Assembly (NCBI GenBank): GCA_020846745.1 | Contig: JADLDI010000046.1 | Coordinates: 1-45,824, forward strand | DNA length: 45,824 nt | Reading direction: 5' to 3' | DNA from: Bryobacterales bacterium | GTDB taxonomy: Bacteria; Acidobacteriota; Terriglobia; Bryobacterales; Bryobacteraceae | Shown: positions 32,986 to 43,400 of the stretch, piece by piece | Layout: every line of letters starts with the position of its first letter | How positions within the stretch are numbered: the stretch's first letter is position 1 | Position numbers and translations under genes: made by a program | Notes under the pieces: model-generated | What the model saw: only the letters and a program-made list of their open reading frames with translations | The model's database searches: none | What the model was told of the DNA's origin: nothing

Positions 32986-35274
32986 CTACCGGGCTGACAC
33001 GTTCCGGACCTGGAACGGTTCGCCGTTTGAGAACTGCCCGTCGAACCGCAGATAGCGCACCTTCACCGGCGCAAACAGATCGGTCTGCGCTCCGCGCCAG
33101 GGCGCGTGCAGCCGGTCCGCTACCGTCGTCCATGTTTGCCCATCCACCGACGCCTCCACGCGATAGTGCGCATAAGGCGCGGCTTTCAGATACCACCCTT
33201 GCTTCTCGAAGTTCACAAACTGCGGCAACTCGTATTGGACCGCCTGTATCTCGGCCGGCTCTGGCAGTGTAACCAGAGTCTTGTCCCGCTGCGAAGCGGG
33301 CACCTGATCGGGCCGGCTCCGCCAGTTACCTCCGCGGTCCATCAGGTGCCGCACACTTCTCCGGTAAAGCTCCCGGAATAGCGTGCTGCCGGGGTTTGCC
33401 ATGATGTTCGGATAGTTCTCGCCGCACACCATCATCAGCCCAAGGTTCTTATGCAACGCCATCGCAATGCGGTGCAACGGTGTCGGGTCGTATGCGTCGA
33501 TCCCGAACTCCCGGTCTTCCGGCGCCGCACGATCGGACCGCACCAGGATGTCCCACGCCTGCGGCTCATACGCGAAATCGACTTCGCTGCCCCACGGCCC
33601 CGGAACCTCCTGCCCTAACTGTAAGTCAAGGTCCTTCAGAATCGGATGCTTGGTGTTGGCCACCACCGCCTTCGATCCGGGAATCCAATAGCCGACAGTC
33701 GTGTGAAAGGCATTCATGTAGTCGATCGCCTGGCCGGCCGTAGGCGCCACAATGGGCGCGTTCGGCGCGGCATCGCTTGGCAGCAACATCGGCGCTTTGA
33801 AGTCGCTCGGCTGATCGGATAGATGTGTCCAGACATGTCCGCGCTGCCAGATATACCGTGGATTCTCAAGGCTTGGCAGGTATTCGACGATCACCGCGAA
33901 CGAGTCCCCGCCGTGGATCATCACATTCCCGCCTGCCCCTAAATACTCCTGGAATCGGCGATGACTTTCAACGGTGGTGAACTCAGAATGGTTGCCCACC
34001 TGGACCAGTTTGTAGTCGCCCAGCTTCACGCGCCCCCGCGCTACATCGTACTGAGTGGCATAGTCGAACTGCATGTTATCCGTCTTCGCCAGTCCGTCCA
34101 GATACCGTAAGTGGTGGATATCGCGGAACCGCTCGTACAGGCTGTAGAAGAAGTGGTTGTACCGGTGATGGCGGCTGCTCATCACCGTCGGCGAGTAACC
34201 GACGCTGCCGTCATATCCCGTCCGCCAGCCGTGATAGTCGTGGCCGCCATTGGTCGAGTAGGCCCACCACATATCCGTCGGCGCGACATACAGTGCAGGT
34301 GAACTTGGCCGCTCCGGACGCACCATCACCGTGGTTAGCTTCTCGTTCAGATCGTTCACCTTCGGATCGACCGCCTTCCCCGAAGGCACAGCGATCAAAC
34401 GGTACAAGCCGGACCTCCAGCCCCCCACCGTTACCGCGACCTTCGTGACAGGCAGTGTGACGGTAAACGGCACGCGCGCCGTGAGCGTCTGCCGTATGTC
34501 GTCGATCAGCACCAGGTCCATCTTCCGCCCCGCTTCCGCCGGACCGGGGATATACCAGAACGCATGCTCTTCGCCCGGCGCCCAACTCGGGTCGTCCGTC
34601 GCGAAGATCGGGAACATATTCGGCGGCAGCGATTGCGCCTGCAGTTGATACCACTCCGCCCACCAGAACCGCTCGTTTCCCGGCTTATAGCCGAAGAAGG
34701 TGATCTCAAACTCAGGGTGCCCGGTCGTGGTCGTCAGTTGCAACGTCGTCACTCCCGTGAACCGCGAATGCCCCCGCCGCGCATTGCGGGCCATCTCCCC
34801 TCCGCGCAGACTTGTCCCCACTACAACGTTCGTCTTCGAGTTATAGAAGAGCGACCCCCAGTTGGTGAACTGGTTGTCCGGTATCTTGCCATCCGGCAAG
34901 TACAGCGGCTGGCCCTGCAGCGCTCCTGTATCCAGCGTCATCGACTCGTTGAACTCGGCGGGGAAGCTGAACTGCAACCGAACCTGCTCCCCGCGGATCG
35001 GCGAACCCGGCGCGTGCCGGAACTTGTACAAATCAATCGTTCCGCGGAGCTCGTGCTCTTTGCGCAACCGCACACCCGTCGTCGGGCTCACCAACTCCGC
35101 GCCGTCGGTCTGCAACTCCGCGCCGGCCATCATCAGTGACACTCCCGGCGAGAGCGAGCTTTGGAGCGGGTGTTCAGCACCTGAGGCGGACCCGAAAACC
35201 CGCTCGATCAGTTGTGGCGATTGGGCGCCCGCGGTGGCGACCATACATAAGAACGAAACAGCAGCAATGCGCAT
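32986..35274 (-). CDS. Exported protein related to N,N-dimethylformamidase large subunit, with discoidin-like tail
   Basis: A 762-residue secreted protein. I start at ATG 35274, with GGGGA six bases before it and a signal peptide (1-17, ending AGA) after it; an in-frame GTG at 35295 overlaps the SDR stop. The middle part resembles the large subunit of N,N-dimethylformamidase: ALYVAPTDMWWAYSTNGGHDYHGW, a metal-site-like tyrosine/histidine region, and YLGAGGNVMIHGGDSFAV, where the Rossmann-like part lies. The last ~130 residues look like a discoidin/F5-8C carbohydrate- or surface-binding domain (PEPAEIQAVQYELPQFVN, YRVEASVDGQTWTTVAD, KVRYLRFDGQF). Whether it cleaves amides is unknown. It lies downstream of the SDR gene on the same strand. 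Confidence 0.75.
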   Translation of the reverse strand: MRIAAVSFLCMVATAGAQSPQLIERVFGSASGAEHPLQSSLSPGVSLMMAGAELQTDGAELVSPTTGVRLRKEHELRGTIDLYKFRHAPGSPIRGEQVRLQFSFPAEFNESMTLDTGALQGQPLYLPDGKIPDNQFTNWGSLFYNSKTNVVVGTSLRGGEMARNARRGHSRFTGVTTLQLTTTTGHPEFEITFFGYKPGNERFWWAEWYQLQAQSLPPNMFPIFATDDPSWAPGEEHAFWYIPGPAEAGRKMDLVLIDDIRQTLTARVPFTVTLPVTKVAVTVGGWRSGLYRLIAVPSGKAVDPKVNDLNEKLTTVMVRPERPSSPALYVAPTDMWWAYSTNGGHDYHGWRTGYDGSVGYSPTVMSSRHHRYNHFFYSLYERFRDIHHLRYLDGLAKTDNMQFDYATQYDVARGRVKLGDYKLVQVGNHSEFTTVESHRRFQEYLGAGGNVMIHGGDSFAVIVEYLPSLENPRYIWQRGHVWTHLSDQPSDFKAPMLLPSDAAPNAPIVAPTAGQAIDYMNAFHTTVGYWIPGSKAVVANTKHPILKDLDLQLGQEVPGPWGSEVDFAYEPQAWDILVRSDRAAPEDREFGIDAYDPTPLHRIAMALHKNLGLMMVCGENYPNIMANPGSTLFRELYRRSVRHLMDRGGNWRSRPDQVPASQRDKTLVTLPEPAEIQAVQYELPQFVNFEKQGWYLKAAPYAHYRVEASVDGQTWTTVADRLHAPWRGAQTDLFAPVKVRYLRFDGQFSNGEPFQVRNVSAR

Positions 35275-35291
35275 GGAGGATCCCCGATTCG

Positions 35292-36017
35292 TCACCCTTT
35301 GGCGGGCTTTGAAGGCCTTACTTCGAGATAACTCACCAGCGTGCGCTCGGGCATCCGTAAGAGGTCCACCACCATTTGCGCGATGTCCTCAGGTGCAATC
35401 TTCCACGCGGACCGCTGTCCTCCGGACCTCGGGCTGAAATCCGTATCAACGCTGCCTGGGGCAATGGTGCTGACCCGAATGTTGTCGTATCGATGGTCGA
35501 GCATCAACGCTTCGCTAAACCCGCGCAACCCGAACTTCGAAGCGTTATACGCCGACCCTCCGGCGAACGGGTTCTTCCCGGCCAGACTTCCAATCTGAAT
35601 AAGATATCCGCCGCCCCGTTTGCGGAACTCGTGCACCGCCCGCTTTGAGCAGTAGAAAACCCCAGTCAGGTTGGTGCCGATCACACGCTCCCAGTCTTCA
35701 TCAGAGAGGTCGGCCATCGGTGAGAACACCCCGATGCCGGCGTTGTTAATCACTATGTCCAGTCGCCCGAACGCCTTTCCAGCAAGATCGAACAGCGCCT
35801 GCACATCGTCGCTCTTTGAGACGTCACAAGCCCGGCCAACCACTTCTGCTCCGGTTTCGCCGGTAAGTTCCCGCGCGGCCTGCTCGGTTGCGTCTTTGGT
35901 GCGGCCGCAGACCACCACGTTCGCGCCTTCTTCCGCCAGTGATCTAGCGATGGCCCGGCCAATGCCCCGCGTTGAACCGGTAACCAATGCCACTTTTCCT
36001 TCAAGTAATTTGCCCAT
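35292..36017 (-). CDS. Short-chain dehydrogenase/reductase
   Basis: A 241-residue soluble NAD(P)-dependent oxidoreductase of the classical SDR family. It has the nucleotide-binding glycine motif in LVTGSTRGIGRAIARSLAEEG, with CGRTKDA following the second strand and suggesting NADP preference. NNAGIG is the structural motif. The catalytic Ser-Tyr-Lys residues are in IQIGSLAGKNPFAGGSAYNASKFG. I start at ATG 36017 (MGKLLEGKVALVTG), the usual position for the family. Substrate unknown. It is divergent from the site-2 protease gene and about 18 nt upstream of the DMFase-like gene on the same strand. Confidence 0.93.
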   Translation of the reverse strand: MGKLLEGKVALVTGSTRGIGRAIARSLAEEGANVVVCGRTKDATEQAARELTGETGAEVVGRACDVSKSDDVQALFDLAGKAFGRLDIVINNAGIGVFSPMADLSDEDWERVIGTNLTGVFYCSKRAVHEFRKRGGGYLIQIGSLAGKNPFAGGSAYNASKFGLRGFSEALMLDHRYDNIRVSTIAPGSVDTDFSPRSGGQRSAWKIAPEDIAQMVVDLLRMPERTLVSYLEVRPSKPAKG

Positions 36018-36088
36018 ACTCAACAGTCTGGCAGAGCGCATTGCGTTTCGGCCACACAAATGCCTTACCCTGAAGTTAGGGGGGCAAT

Positions 36089-37189
36089 GTGCCAGTTGAG
36101 AATGCACAGTTGTCGCGATCGTCGGGAACCATGGGAGAAATTTCGCTGTTCGGGGTTCCCGTACGGTTCCACTTCACGTTCCTGTTCCTGATCGCTTTCC
36201 TGGTTGCCGCGGGCATTGGCAGCGGCGAGGCAGGTATGGCCGGCGATGCATTGTTTGTCATCGCCCTGTTCCTTTGCGTCCTGCTGCATGAGTTAGGCCA
36301 CGCTCTCACGGCAAAACGGTACGGCATTCGCACGCTCGAAATCGTCATGTATCCGATCGGCGGCGTGGCGCGGCTCGAAAAACAAGCGGAACCGCGGCCG
36401 GAACTGATCATCGCCATTGCCGGTCCAATGGTGAACTTTGTGATTGCCGGTCTGCTCATCGGGCTGATGAGCGCTGTGAAGATCGACAAAGCAGCCGAAG
36501 ACGTTGTGCGGCGAATCGCCGTAGCCAACATCTACTTGGCCGTATTCAACCTGCTGCCGGCATTCCCCATGGACGGCGGCCGCATACTGCGGGCCGCGGT
36601 CGCCATGCGAAGAGGCGAACAGGTGGCGACACGCATCGCCGCGCAGATCGGCCGCGGACTCGCCGTGCTGATGGCTATCTACGGCATCCTGGCGGGACAG
36701 ATCTTTCTCATCCTGATCGCGCTGCTGGTCTTCCTGGCCGCGACACAGGAGGGCGCGGTTTCAGAAGGGCGCGCGCTGACAGCGGGACTGCCGGTGCGGT
36801 CGGCGATGATCACGGAGTTCCACACGCTCCCTCACGGGAGCACGCTCCGCGACGCCGCCAAACTCCTGATCGCGACCACCCAACAGGACTTTCCCGTGAT
36901 GCACGGCGACCAGGTAGTCGGTCTCCTAGATCGTGTCTCGTTCGTCCGTGGCATGGCGGCTGAGGGGCCCGAGGCTTACGTCTCCGCCGTCATGGACCGG
37001 GCGTTCGTCAGTCTGGACCCGAATCGTGACCTGTCGGAATCGATGCAGGATATGGCGGCGGCGGGCGCCTGTGCGCTCGTGATGGAAGAGGGACGGCTGC
37101 TGGGCTTGTTGACTCGCGAGAACATTTCGGAGTTCCTGATGATTCGTAAGTTGGGAATAACTCCCGAACCTGCGGCTACCAGTGTCTAA
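36089..37189 (+). CDS. Site-2 protease-type membrane metalloprotease with CBS domains
   Basis: A 366-residue membrane protein of the M50 (SpoIVFB-like) family, which cleaves membrane-bound proteins such as anti-sigma factors. The zinc motif HELGH is at 67-71 (FLCVLLHELGHALTAKRYG), and the third ligand Asp162 is in LLPAFPMDGGRILRA. Four to six membrane segments surround them. Two CBS domains, about 225-355 (VRSAMITEFHTLPHGSTLRDA, then VSAVMDRAFVSLDPNRDL), likely bind a nucleotide and regulate activity. The GTG at 36089 has a strong GGGGGG upstream; the ATG at 36131 (MGEISLFG) is an equally plausible start. NDH-2 follows after 6 nt. Confidence 0.92.
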   Translation: MPVENAQLSRSSGTMGEISLFGVPVRFHFTFLFLIAFLVAAGIGSGEAGMAGDALFVIALFLCVLLHELGHALTAKRYGIRTLEIVMYPIGGVARLEKQAEPRPELIIAIAGPMVNFVIAGLLIGLMSAVKIDKAAEDVVRRIAVANIYLAVFNLLPAFPMDGGRILRAAVAMRRGEQVATRIAAQIGRGLAVLMAIYGILAGQIFLILIALLVFLAATQEGAVSEGRALTAGLPVRSAMITEFHTLPHGSTLRDAAKLLIATTQQDFPVMHGDQVVGLLDRVSFVRGMAAEGPEAYVSAVMDRAFVSLDPNRDLSESMQDMAAAGACALVMEEGRLLGLLTRENISEFLMIRKLGITPEPAATSV

Positions 37190-37195
37190 CCGAAA

Positions 37196-38509
37196 ATGGC
37201 GAATGAACTCTATCACGTTGTAATCGTCGGCGGCGGGTTTGGAGGGTTGTACGCCGCCCTTTCGCTAGGGAACAAACCTGTCAAGGTGACGCTGATCGAC
37301 CGGCGCAACTTCCACCTGTTCCAGCCTTTGCTCTACCAGGTGGCAACCGGCGGCCTCTCGCCGGGAGACATCACCGCGCCCCTGCGGAGCGTGGTGCGGA
37401 AATATAAGAACATAGAAGTGCTGCTGGCGGAATGCACGGGCATCGATACGGCAGGCCGCAAGGTGATACTGCGGGATGGCGAGGTGAGCTTCGATTCGCT
37501 GGTCCTGGCGGTTGGTGCCGAGAACTTTTACTTCCGCAACCCTGAGTGGGCGGACATCGCACCCGGCCTTAAGAGCGTAGAGGACGCGACCGAAATGCGG
37601 GCCCGCATACTGGGTGCTTTTGAGATGGCCGAGCGCGAGCCCGACCTCGAAAAGCGGCGGGCTTGGCTTCGTTTCGTCGTTGTAGGCGGCGGACCCACAG
37701 GCGTAGAGTTGGCGGGGACGTTGGGAGAAATCTCGCGCGACACACTCAAGGACGACTTCCGCCGCATCCGCCCCGAAGAGGCCGAGATTTTGCTGGTGGA
37801 AGGCGAGGACCGGATTCTGAAGACTTTCCCCCAGGACCTGTCCGAAAGCGCGGAGCGGCAACTGATCAAACTGGGCGTGCGGACCCTTGCCGGAGTGCGC
37901 GTCACTCAATTGGACGCCATGGGCGTTACCATCCGCGGCAATCACGGCGAAGAGCGTATCAATACGCATACGGTACTGTGGGCCGCGGGTGTGCGTCCGT
38001 CGCCGCTAGGCAAACAGCTAACCGAATCGCTGGGCGCGGCGACCCATCGTAGCGGCCGTGTCATGATCAATCCCGATCTCTCGGTTCCGGGCCACCCGAA
38101 CTTTTATGTCATCGGCGATCTGGCTCATCTTGAGCGAAACGGTGAGCCGCTGCCCGGCTTGGCCGCGGTTGCGATGCAGCAGGGCTATCACATCGGCAAG
38201 GTGATCGAGGCGCGGTTGGCGAACCGCGAAGCGCCGGCCTTCCACTACGCCGATAAGGGAACGCTCGCGACCATCGGGCGGCAATCGGCTGTGGCCATGT
38301 TCGGGAAGATGAAACTGACGGGCCTGATGGCGTGGCTGGCGTGGTTGTTCATACATCTCATGCTGCTGGTCGGCTTCCGCAACCGCGTGCTCGTGGCAAT
38401 CCAGTGGGCCTTCCAGTATTTCACTTTCGGCCGGGGCGCGCGCTTGATCACAAAGAGCGCGATCGCGGCCGTGGAAGCGACTAAGGCCGCCGCTCAGCGA
38501 TCGAGGTAG
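37196..38509 (+). CDS. ndh: Type II NADH dehydrogenase (NDH-2)
   Basis: A 437-residue flavoprotein that passes electrons from NADH to quinone without pumping protons. The FAD-binding motif is VVIVGGGFGGLYAA (residues 8-21), followed by VTLIDRRNFHLFQPLLYQVATGGLSPGDI, which is characteristic of NDH-2. The NADH-binding motif is FVVVGGGPTGVELAGTLGEI, and NFYVIGDLAHL is the second FAD motif. The C-terminus (about 345-385, LTGLMAWLAWLFIHLMLLVGF) holds amphipathic/hydrophobic helices that attach it to the membrane. It lies 6 nt after the site-2 protease gene and may be translated with it. It could supply electrons to the chain ending in the aa3-type oxidase encoded in this window. Confidence 0.95.
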   Translation: MANELYHVVIVGGGFGGLYAALSLGNKPVKVTLIDRRNFHLFQPLLYQVATGGLSPGDITAPLRSVVRKYKNIEVLLAECTGIDTAGRKVILRDGEVSFDSLVLAVGAENFYFRNPEWADIAPGLKSVEDATEMRARILGAFEMAEREPDLEKRRAWLRFVVVGGGPTGVELAGTLGEISRDTLKDDFRRIRPEEAEILLVEGEDRILKTFPQDLSESAERQLIKLGVRTLAGVRVTQLDAMGVTIRGNHGEERINTHTVLWAAGVRPSPLGKQLTESLGAATHRSGRVMINPDLSVPGHPNFYVIGDLAHLERNGEPLPGLAAVAMQQGYHIGKVIEARLANREAPAFHYADKGTLATIGRQSAVAMFGKMKLTGLMAWLAWLFIHLMLLVGFRNRVLVAIQWAFQYFTFGRGARLITKSAIAAVEATKAAAQRSR

Positions 38510-38537
38510 CCGGCAGGCAAGCTAACATGTAGCAGTC

Positions 38538-40172
38538 ATGCGACTGTTCGCTCTCACTCTCGTCCTTACTTCACTCGCCATTGGGGCCGATCCGGCCTGG
38601 CTTGGCCGCGCCGAACACAACGGCAAAATGGCACGCGAAGCGATGGACCGCAGCCTGCGCGTCACCCATGCCTGGCTGCGATTGGCCGATCCGGTCACGG
38701 GCTTGCTGCCTCGGCGCGACAACAATCCCAACTGGGTGGTCCGCGACTCCGCGGCCGACCTGTACCCATTCATGGTCATCGCGTCTTACTTCCTGGAACC
38801 GCGGCTTTATGAAGGCGCCATGCACGATATCCTGCGCCGCGAGATGCAGCTAACCATGCGCGTCGGCCGGTTGAGCGACGATTTCCTCGCGGGCGGCAGC
38901 GGGTTTGTGCGGCCCAACGTGGAAATGGACGAGATCGTCTTCGGGTCGAGCGAGTATATGAAGGACGGATTACTGCCGATCACCGAGATACTGGGCGAGA
39001 CCCCTTGGTACCACCGTATGCGCGGCATTGCCACCGACATGGTGAAGTATGCGCCCTACACCTGGAACGGGCGCAAGTTGCCGGCACAGACCTCGGAAAT
39101 CAACGGCAATGCCCTGCAGGTGCTGTCGCGGATGTACTGGCGCACACGCGACCCCGAGTATCTCGAGAACCTGATAACCATCGCCGACTTCTACTTCCTC
39201 CATCAGTTACCCAAGACCAACTATCTGCCGGTACACGATTGGAACATCGCGACAGACCAGCCGAAGCGCGGCGTGTTTCTCTATTCCGACCATGGCAACG
39301 AGATCGTCGGCGGCCTGTCCGAGGCATTCGTAGCGGTGTCGAACGCGCGCCCGCAAAAGGCCGCGGAGTGGAAGTCACCGTTCAAGAAACTGATCGACCG
39401 GGTGCTCGAAGTGGGACTGAACCCCGACGGCGTCTGGTACGCCGGCGTCGACGTGCAGACGGGCAAGGTGGTCGATCAACGTCATGCGCACTGCTGGGGC
39501 TATATGTTCAACGGCATCTATACGGCGTACCTGATGACCGGGGAAGAGAAGTACCGCCAGGCGGTGCAGCGGGCGATGGACGGCGTGGTGCGCAAGCCGG
39601 AGTATCTGTTCGACGAGAGTGGCGCGGGCCGCGGTTGGGGCGCCAATGCTTACTCGGACAGCATCGAAGGCGCACTGGTGCTCATCAATCGCATCCCGCA
39701 CGAAGGGCTCGACCGCGCCATGGACGACGCCATGCTGAAGTACTACAAACGCCAGAAGGACAACGGCATTGTGGAGTATTGGTACGGCGACGGGAACTAC
39801 ATCCGGACAGCCATGATGTACGCGTTCTATAAGAGCCAGGGCGCTTTCCTGACCAACTGGCACGATCGCGTCGAGTTAGGCGCCGTGGCGCAACCAAACG
39901 GGGTCAACCTCGTGATCAGAGCCGAGTCGCCCTGGAGCGGCCTGTTGCGGTTCGACGTGGCACGGCACCGGGAGCACTGGAACATGGGCCGGAATTACCC
40001 ACGTCTGAACGAGTGGCCGGAGTGGTTCACCGTGGAGCACGACAAAGCCTATAACGTGCGGATCAACGGCGGGGAAGCCCGGAGACACTACGGGTTTGAA
40101 CTCCGTAAGGGCATTCCACTTTCAGTGGCCGGCAGCCAAAAGGCAACGGTGGAGGTGAATTCGATTCGTTAA
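38538..40172 (+). CDS. Secreted helical-barrel protein of unknown specificity
   Basis: A 544-residue exported protein with a signal peptide (about 1-16, ending AIG or IGA). The sequence is mostly helical with repeated patterns typical of (alpha/alpha)6 toroids, as in six-hairpin glycosidases: AWLRLADPVTGLLPRRDNNPNW, VLSRMYWRTRDPEYLENLITIADFYF, GYMFNGIYTAYLMTGEEKYRQAVQRAMDG, and SIEGALVLINRIPHEG. I do not recognise a named family or see a certain catalytic pair. A small beta domain ends it (RLNEWPEWFTVEHDKAYNVRIN). A role in carbohydrate handling is an inference from the fold-like pattern and the hydrolase-rich neighbourhood. A 28-nt gap separates it from ndh. Confidence 0.8.
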   Translation: MRLFALTLVLTSLAIGADPAWLGRAEHNGKMAREAMDRSLRVTHAWLRLADPVTGLLPRRDNNPNWVVRDSAADLYPFMVIASYFLEPRLYEGAMHDILRREMQLTMRVGRLSDDFLAGGSGFVRPNVEMDEIVFGSSEYMKDGLLPITEILGETPWYHRMRGIATDMVKYAPYTWNGRKLPAQTSEINGNALQVLSRMYWRTRDPEYLENLITIADFYFLHQLPKTNYLPVHDWNIATDQPKRGVFLYSDHGNEIVGGLSEAFVAVSNARPQKAAEWKSPFKKLIDRVLEVGLNPDGVWYAGVDVQTGKVVDQRHAHCWGYMFNGIYTAYLMTGEEKYRQAVQRAMDGVVRKPEYLFDESGAGRGWGANAYSDSIEGALVLINRIPHEGLDRAMDDAMLKYYKRQKDNGIVEYWYGDGNYIRTAMMYAFYKSQGAFLTNWHDRVELGAVAQPNGVNLVIRAESPWSGLLRFDVARHREHWNMGRNYPRLNEWPEWFTVEHDKAYNVRINGGEARRHYGFELRKGIPLSVAGSQKATVEVNSIR

Positions 40173-40432
40173 GCGGCCAACGGATTGGGTTCGTTTCCGT
40201 AAGTGTCCTGGTAGAGGCGCTGGTTGCCATACTTGGCGGCCTGACTGACGAGGAAGTTGACGGATTTGCCGGTGAAATCGGCGACGCCGCGGATCTCTTC
40301 GGCTTCGTCGGCGGAGAAGTAGGTAGCGATTATAGCAATTTTGCTATCCAGGCGCGCATCGTGGCAGCCTTGACACGTTGCAGCCTGCCCGCGGATCCTG
40401 TCACCGGTCTTGTGGATGGCGACGAACCCTGT
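40169..40432 (-). pseudogene. Start-less open frame with CxxCH and a ribbon-helix-helix-like tail
   Basis: Directly after the stop of the large receptor gene the same frame stays open for 87 codons until a TAA overlapping the end of the plus-strand gene. It contains a haem-binding-type CQGCH at codons 20-24. The second half (KIAIIATYFSADEAEEIRG, then VADFTGKSVNFLVSQAAKYG) resembles a ribbon-helix-helix DNA-binding domain. No ATG or GTG occurs in the frame, and the only TTG is three codons from the end. It may therefore be the 3' part of a lost gene, or chance. A perfect extended -10 motif, TGCTATAAT, lies inside it at 40337-40329, next to the palindrome TAGCAATTTTGCTA. Confidence 0.3.
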
Positions 40433-43400
40433 TTAGAACTCCAGCCGCAAGGCCAACTGCCCTTGCCTTGGGGTGTTCGCTTGGGCGCTGATGCGGCCGA
40501 AGTTTTGGTTGCTGATGTTTGAGGCCGGGGCGGCGAAGACTACCCTGTTGAACGCGTTAAAGAACTCGGCCCGGAAGATCAGGTTGGCCCGTTCGCCAAG
40601 GCGGGTGCGTTTGATTAGGCCGAAGCTTTCGTTGAGGAAGTTGGGGGCGCGGAGGTCGGTGTAGCTTCTGGCTGAGGTTCCGAAGCGGTTGGCGCCGGGG
40701 ACGGCGAAGGCGGCGGGGTTGATCCAGAGGTCGACGGCGGGGTCGAAGTTGTCCTGTTGACCCGTACGGGTGGCGGAGAGGACGTCGGGACGGTTGCCGC
40801 CGTTGAACAGGGGCAGGGCATTGGTTGCTGTCAGCACGATGGGCTTCCCGGTGGCGTACTGGAGGATGCCGGTAAGGCTCCAGCCACCCCACGCTTTGGT
40901 GCGGCCGAAGGGGAGGTCGTATAAGAAGCTGAGGTTGAGAATGTGGGGGACGTCGTTGGTGCCGATTCCTTTTTCTAAGCGCCGGTTGTAGTAAGTGAGT
41001 CCGGTGGGGCCGCCGCCGGCTTGAATGTCGGAGTCGGAGATCGATTTCGAGAAAGTGTAGGCGCCTAAGAATGTCAGGCCACGCGTCATACGCTTTTCCG
41101 CCTTCATCTGAAAAGCGTGGTAAGTCGAGTTACCGTTGGGATTGGAACGGTTGGCGATGTTGAGATACTGCGGATAGGGGCGCAGGGCTTGGGCGATCGA
41201 TCCGGTGAAGCCGGCGTAGGGTAGCGCAATACCGGCGGCTTGGGCTTCGGCGCTGGTGACCGGCCGTGTTAGCAGCGAGCCAAGCGCGAGATAGCGGGGA
41301 TCGACTTCGTTGATGTTGATGAGTCCGTTGCCTAAGCGCGTGCCTTTGTTGCCGACATAAGCTAAGTCGACGACCACGGCGCCGGGGAGTTCGTGCTGGA
41401 TGTTGAAGGTCCAGTTTTGGAAGTAGGGCGGGCGGCCGTCGTTGCGGCCAATCGTGTCGACGCTCGTGCCGTTGGCGACGGTGGGATCGATGAAGGGCGG
41501 CTTTGGCCAGTTGGTGGGGAAGCCCTGGTCCCAATTGAAGCCGGGGGTGACGCCGAGGTCGGGAGACTGATAGGAGGGCTGGCCGTTGAAGCCGATGGCG
41601 AAGCGTTGGGATTGGCGGAGTCCGGCGGTGGCGTTGCCGGGGGCATAGAAGATGCCGTAGCCGCCGCGGAGGACGGTCTTGTCGCGGAGCAGATAGGCGA
41701 AGCCGAAGCGGGGACCGAAGTTGCGGTAGTAAGTATCGGCAAAGCTGCGGCGCGAGTTATCGCGGCCGGGGCCTTCACCGAGAAACGTGATGGCGCCGAG
41801 GCGGCCACCGGCGGCGGCGTTGAGGGCGGCGGGGTCGAACGAAGAAAAGTTATTGAAACGCTCGATGCGTGGGAAGAAGATATCGTAGCGGAGGCCTAAG
41901 TTGAGGGTAAGCTTGCGTGTGATCTTCCAATCGTCCTGGAAGTAAGTGCCGAGGTAACGGTAGCGGTTGCCGGGGACGACGACCAGGGCGTTGTAACTGG
42001 CGTTATCGACGTTACCGAGCAGGAAGCTAGCAAACGCATGGCCGGTGATGGCGCGGGCGGCCGCCGTGGGTAACGACGTTTCGAGTTGGGAGAACGCGAA
42101 TTGACCCTGCTGGCCGAACGGATCGGCTCCATTGGTTTGCTGCCAGCGGGCTTCGACGCCGGCTTTGAAGACGTGCTTGCCGCGGACGATGCTGAGGGAG
42201 TCGTTCAACTGGAGCATGTTGTTGACCTGCGCGCCGACGTTCTTGGAATCGTCGGCCCACGTGCTGAGGCCGTCGGTGAAGGTGACGCGCGGGAAGACGT
42301 TGCCAGGGCCGGTGTTAATGCCGGTGAGGCCGATGCGGTTGGGCCAGTCCTGATTGGCGGAGAGTTTGCTCCAGAGTTGCGGCTCGCGTGTATAGCCAAC
42401 GATGAAGTTGTTGAGCAGCGTGGGCGAGAAGATGTAGTCGAAATTGAAGCGGAGCCAGCGGGAGGGGCGCTGCTCGTCGAGCGCATTGGTGAACGGGATG
42501 GGCAAGCCGAGGGCGGCGACACTCGATTGGCTGCCGATGTAGGAAAACCAGTTGACGCGGGCTTTGTCTGAGAAGGCGTGGTCGATTTTGATGTTGACCT
42601 GATCGCGATCGAAAGTACGCGCGCCGATGGAGAGGAAATTGTCGGTTTGGCGCGAGTTGGTGGGCGTGGGCAGCAGCGGCAGGATTTTGCGGGAGACGGC
42701 GCTGAAGCGTTCCTGCGGGATGATGTTGCCGGGGAAGGGTTGGCGGGTGAAGCCTTCGGGTGTGGAGACGGTGGTGGCGGGATCGTAGATGAGGAGCGGG
42801 CGGCCGTTGCGGTCGGTGAGTCCGGAGAAATCGCCGCGGGCCATGGCGGCGGTGGGCACCGTGAAGAACTGGTTCACCTGACCGGCGCGGAAGCGGAAGC
42901 CGGTGTAGTTGAAGAAGAAGAACGTCTTATTTTTGCCGTTGTAGAGCTTGGGCAGAAGGACGGGTCCGGAGAAGTTGGCGCCGAACTCGTTTTGGCGGTT
43001 GACGGGCGTAGTGGGCGAGAAAAAGCCGCGGGCGTCGAACGCGTCGTTCCGGAAGTATTCAAACAAGGCGCCGTGAATTTCGTTGGAGCCGGAGCGGGTG
43101 GTGAAGACTTCAAAGCCGCCGCCGGTACGTCCGTACTCAGCGTTGAAGTTCGCGGCCAGCAGTTTGAACTCGCCGATCACTTCGACGGAAGGGTAAGTGA
43201 AGAGGGTGCCGCCGCTTTCGGGTCCGGTAGCTCCAGCGCCATCGAGCAGCACCTCTTTGGCCCGCGATTGTGAGCCGTTGATTTGCGTATTCCCTACGTC
43301 GCCCGTTACGCCCGGCGCGAGGAACAGGAAGGCTTCGGGGTTGCGCATGTTGCCGGAGACGGCAAGCGGGAGGTCCATTACCTGGTCGCGGCTGATGGTG

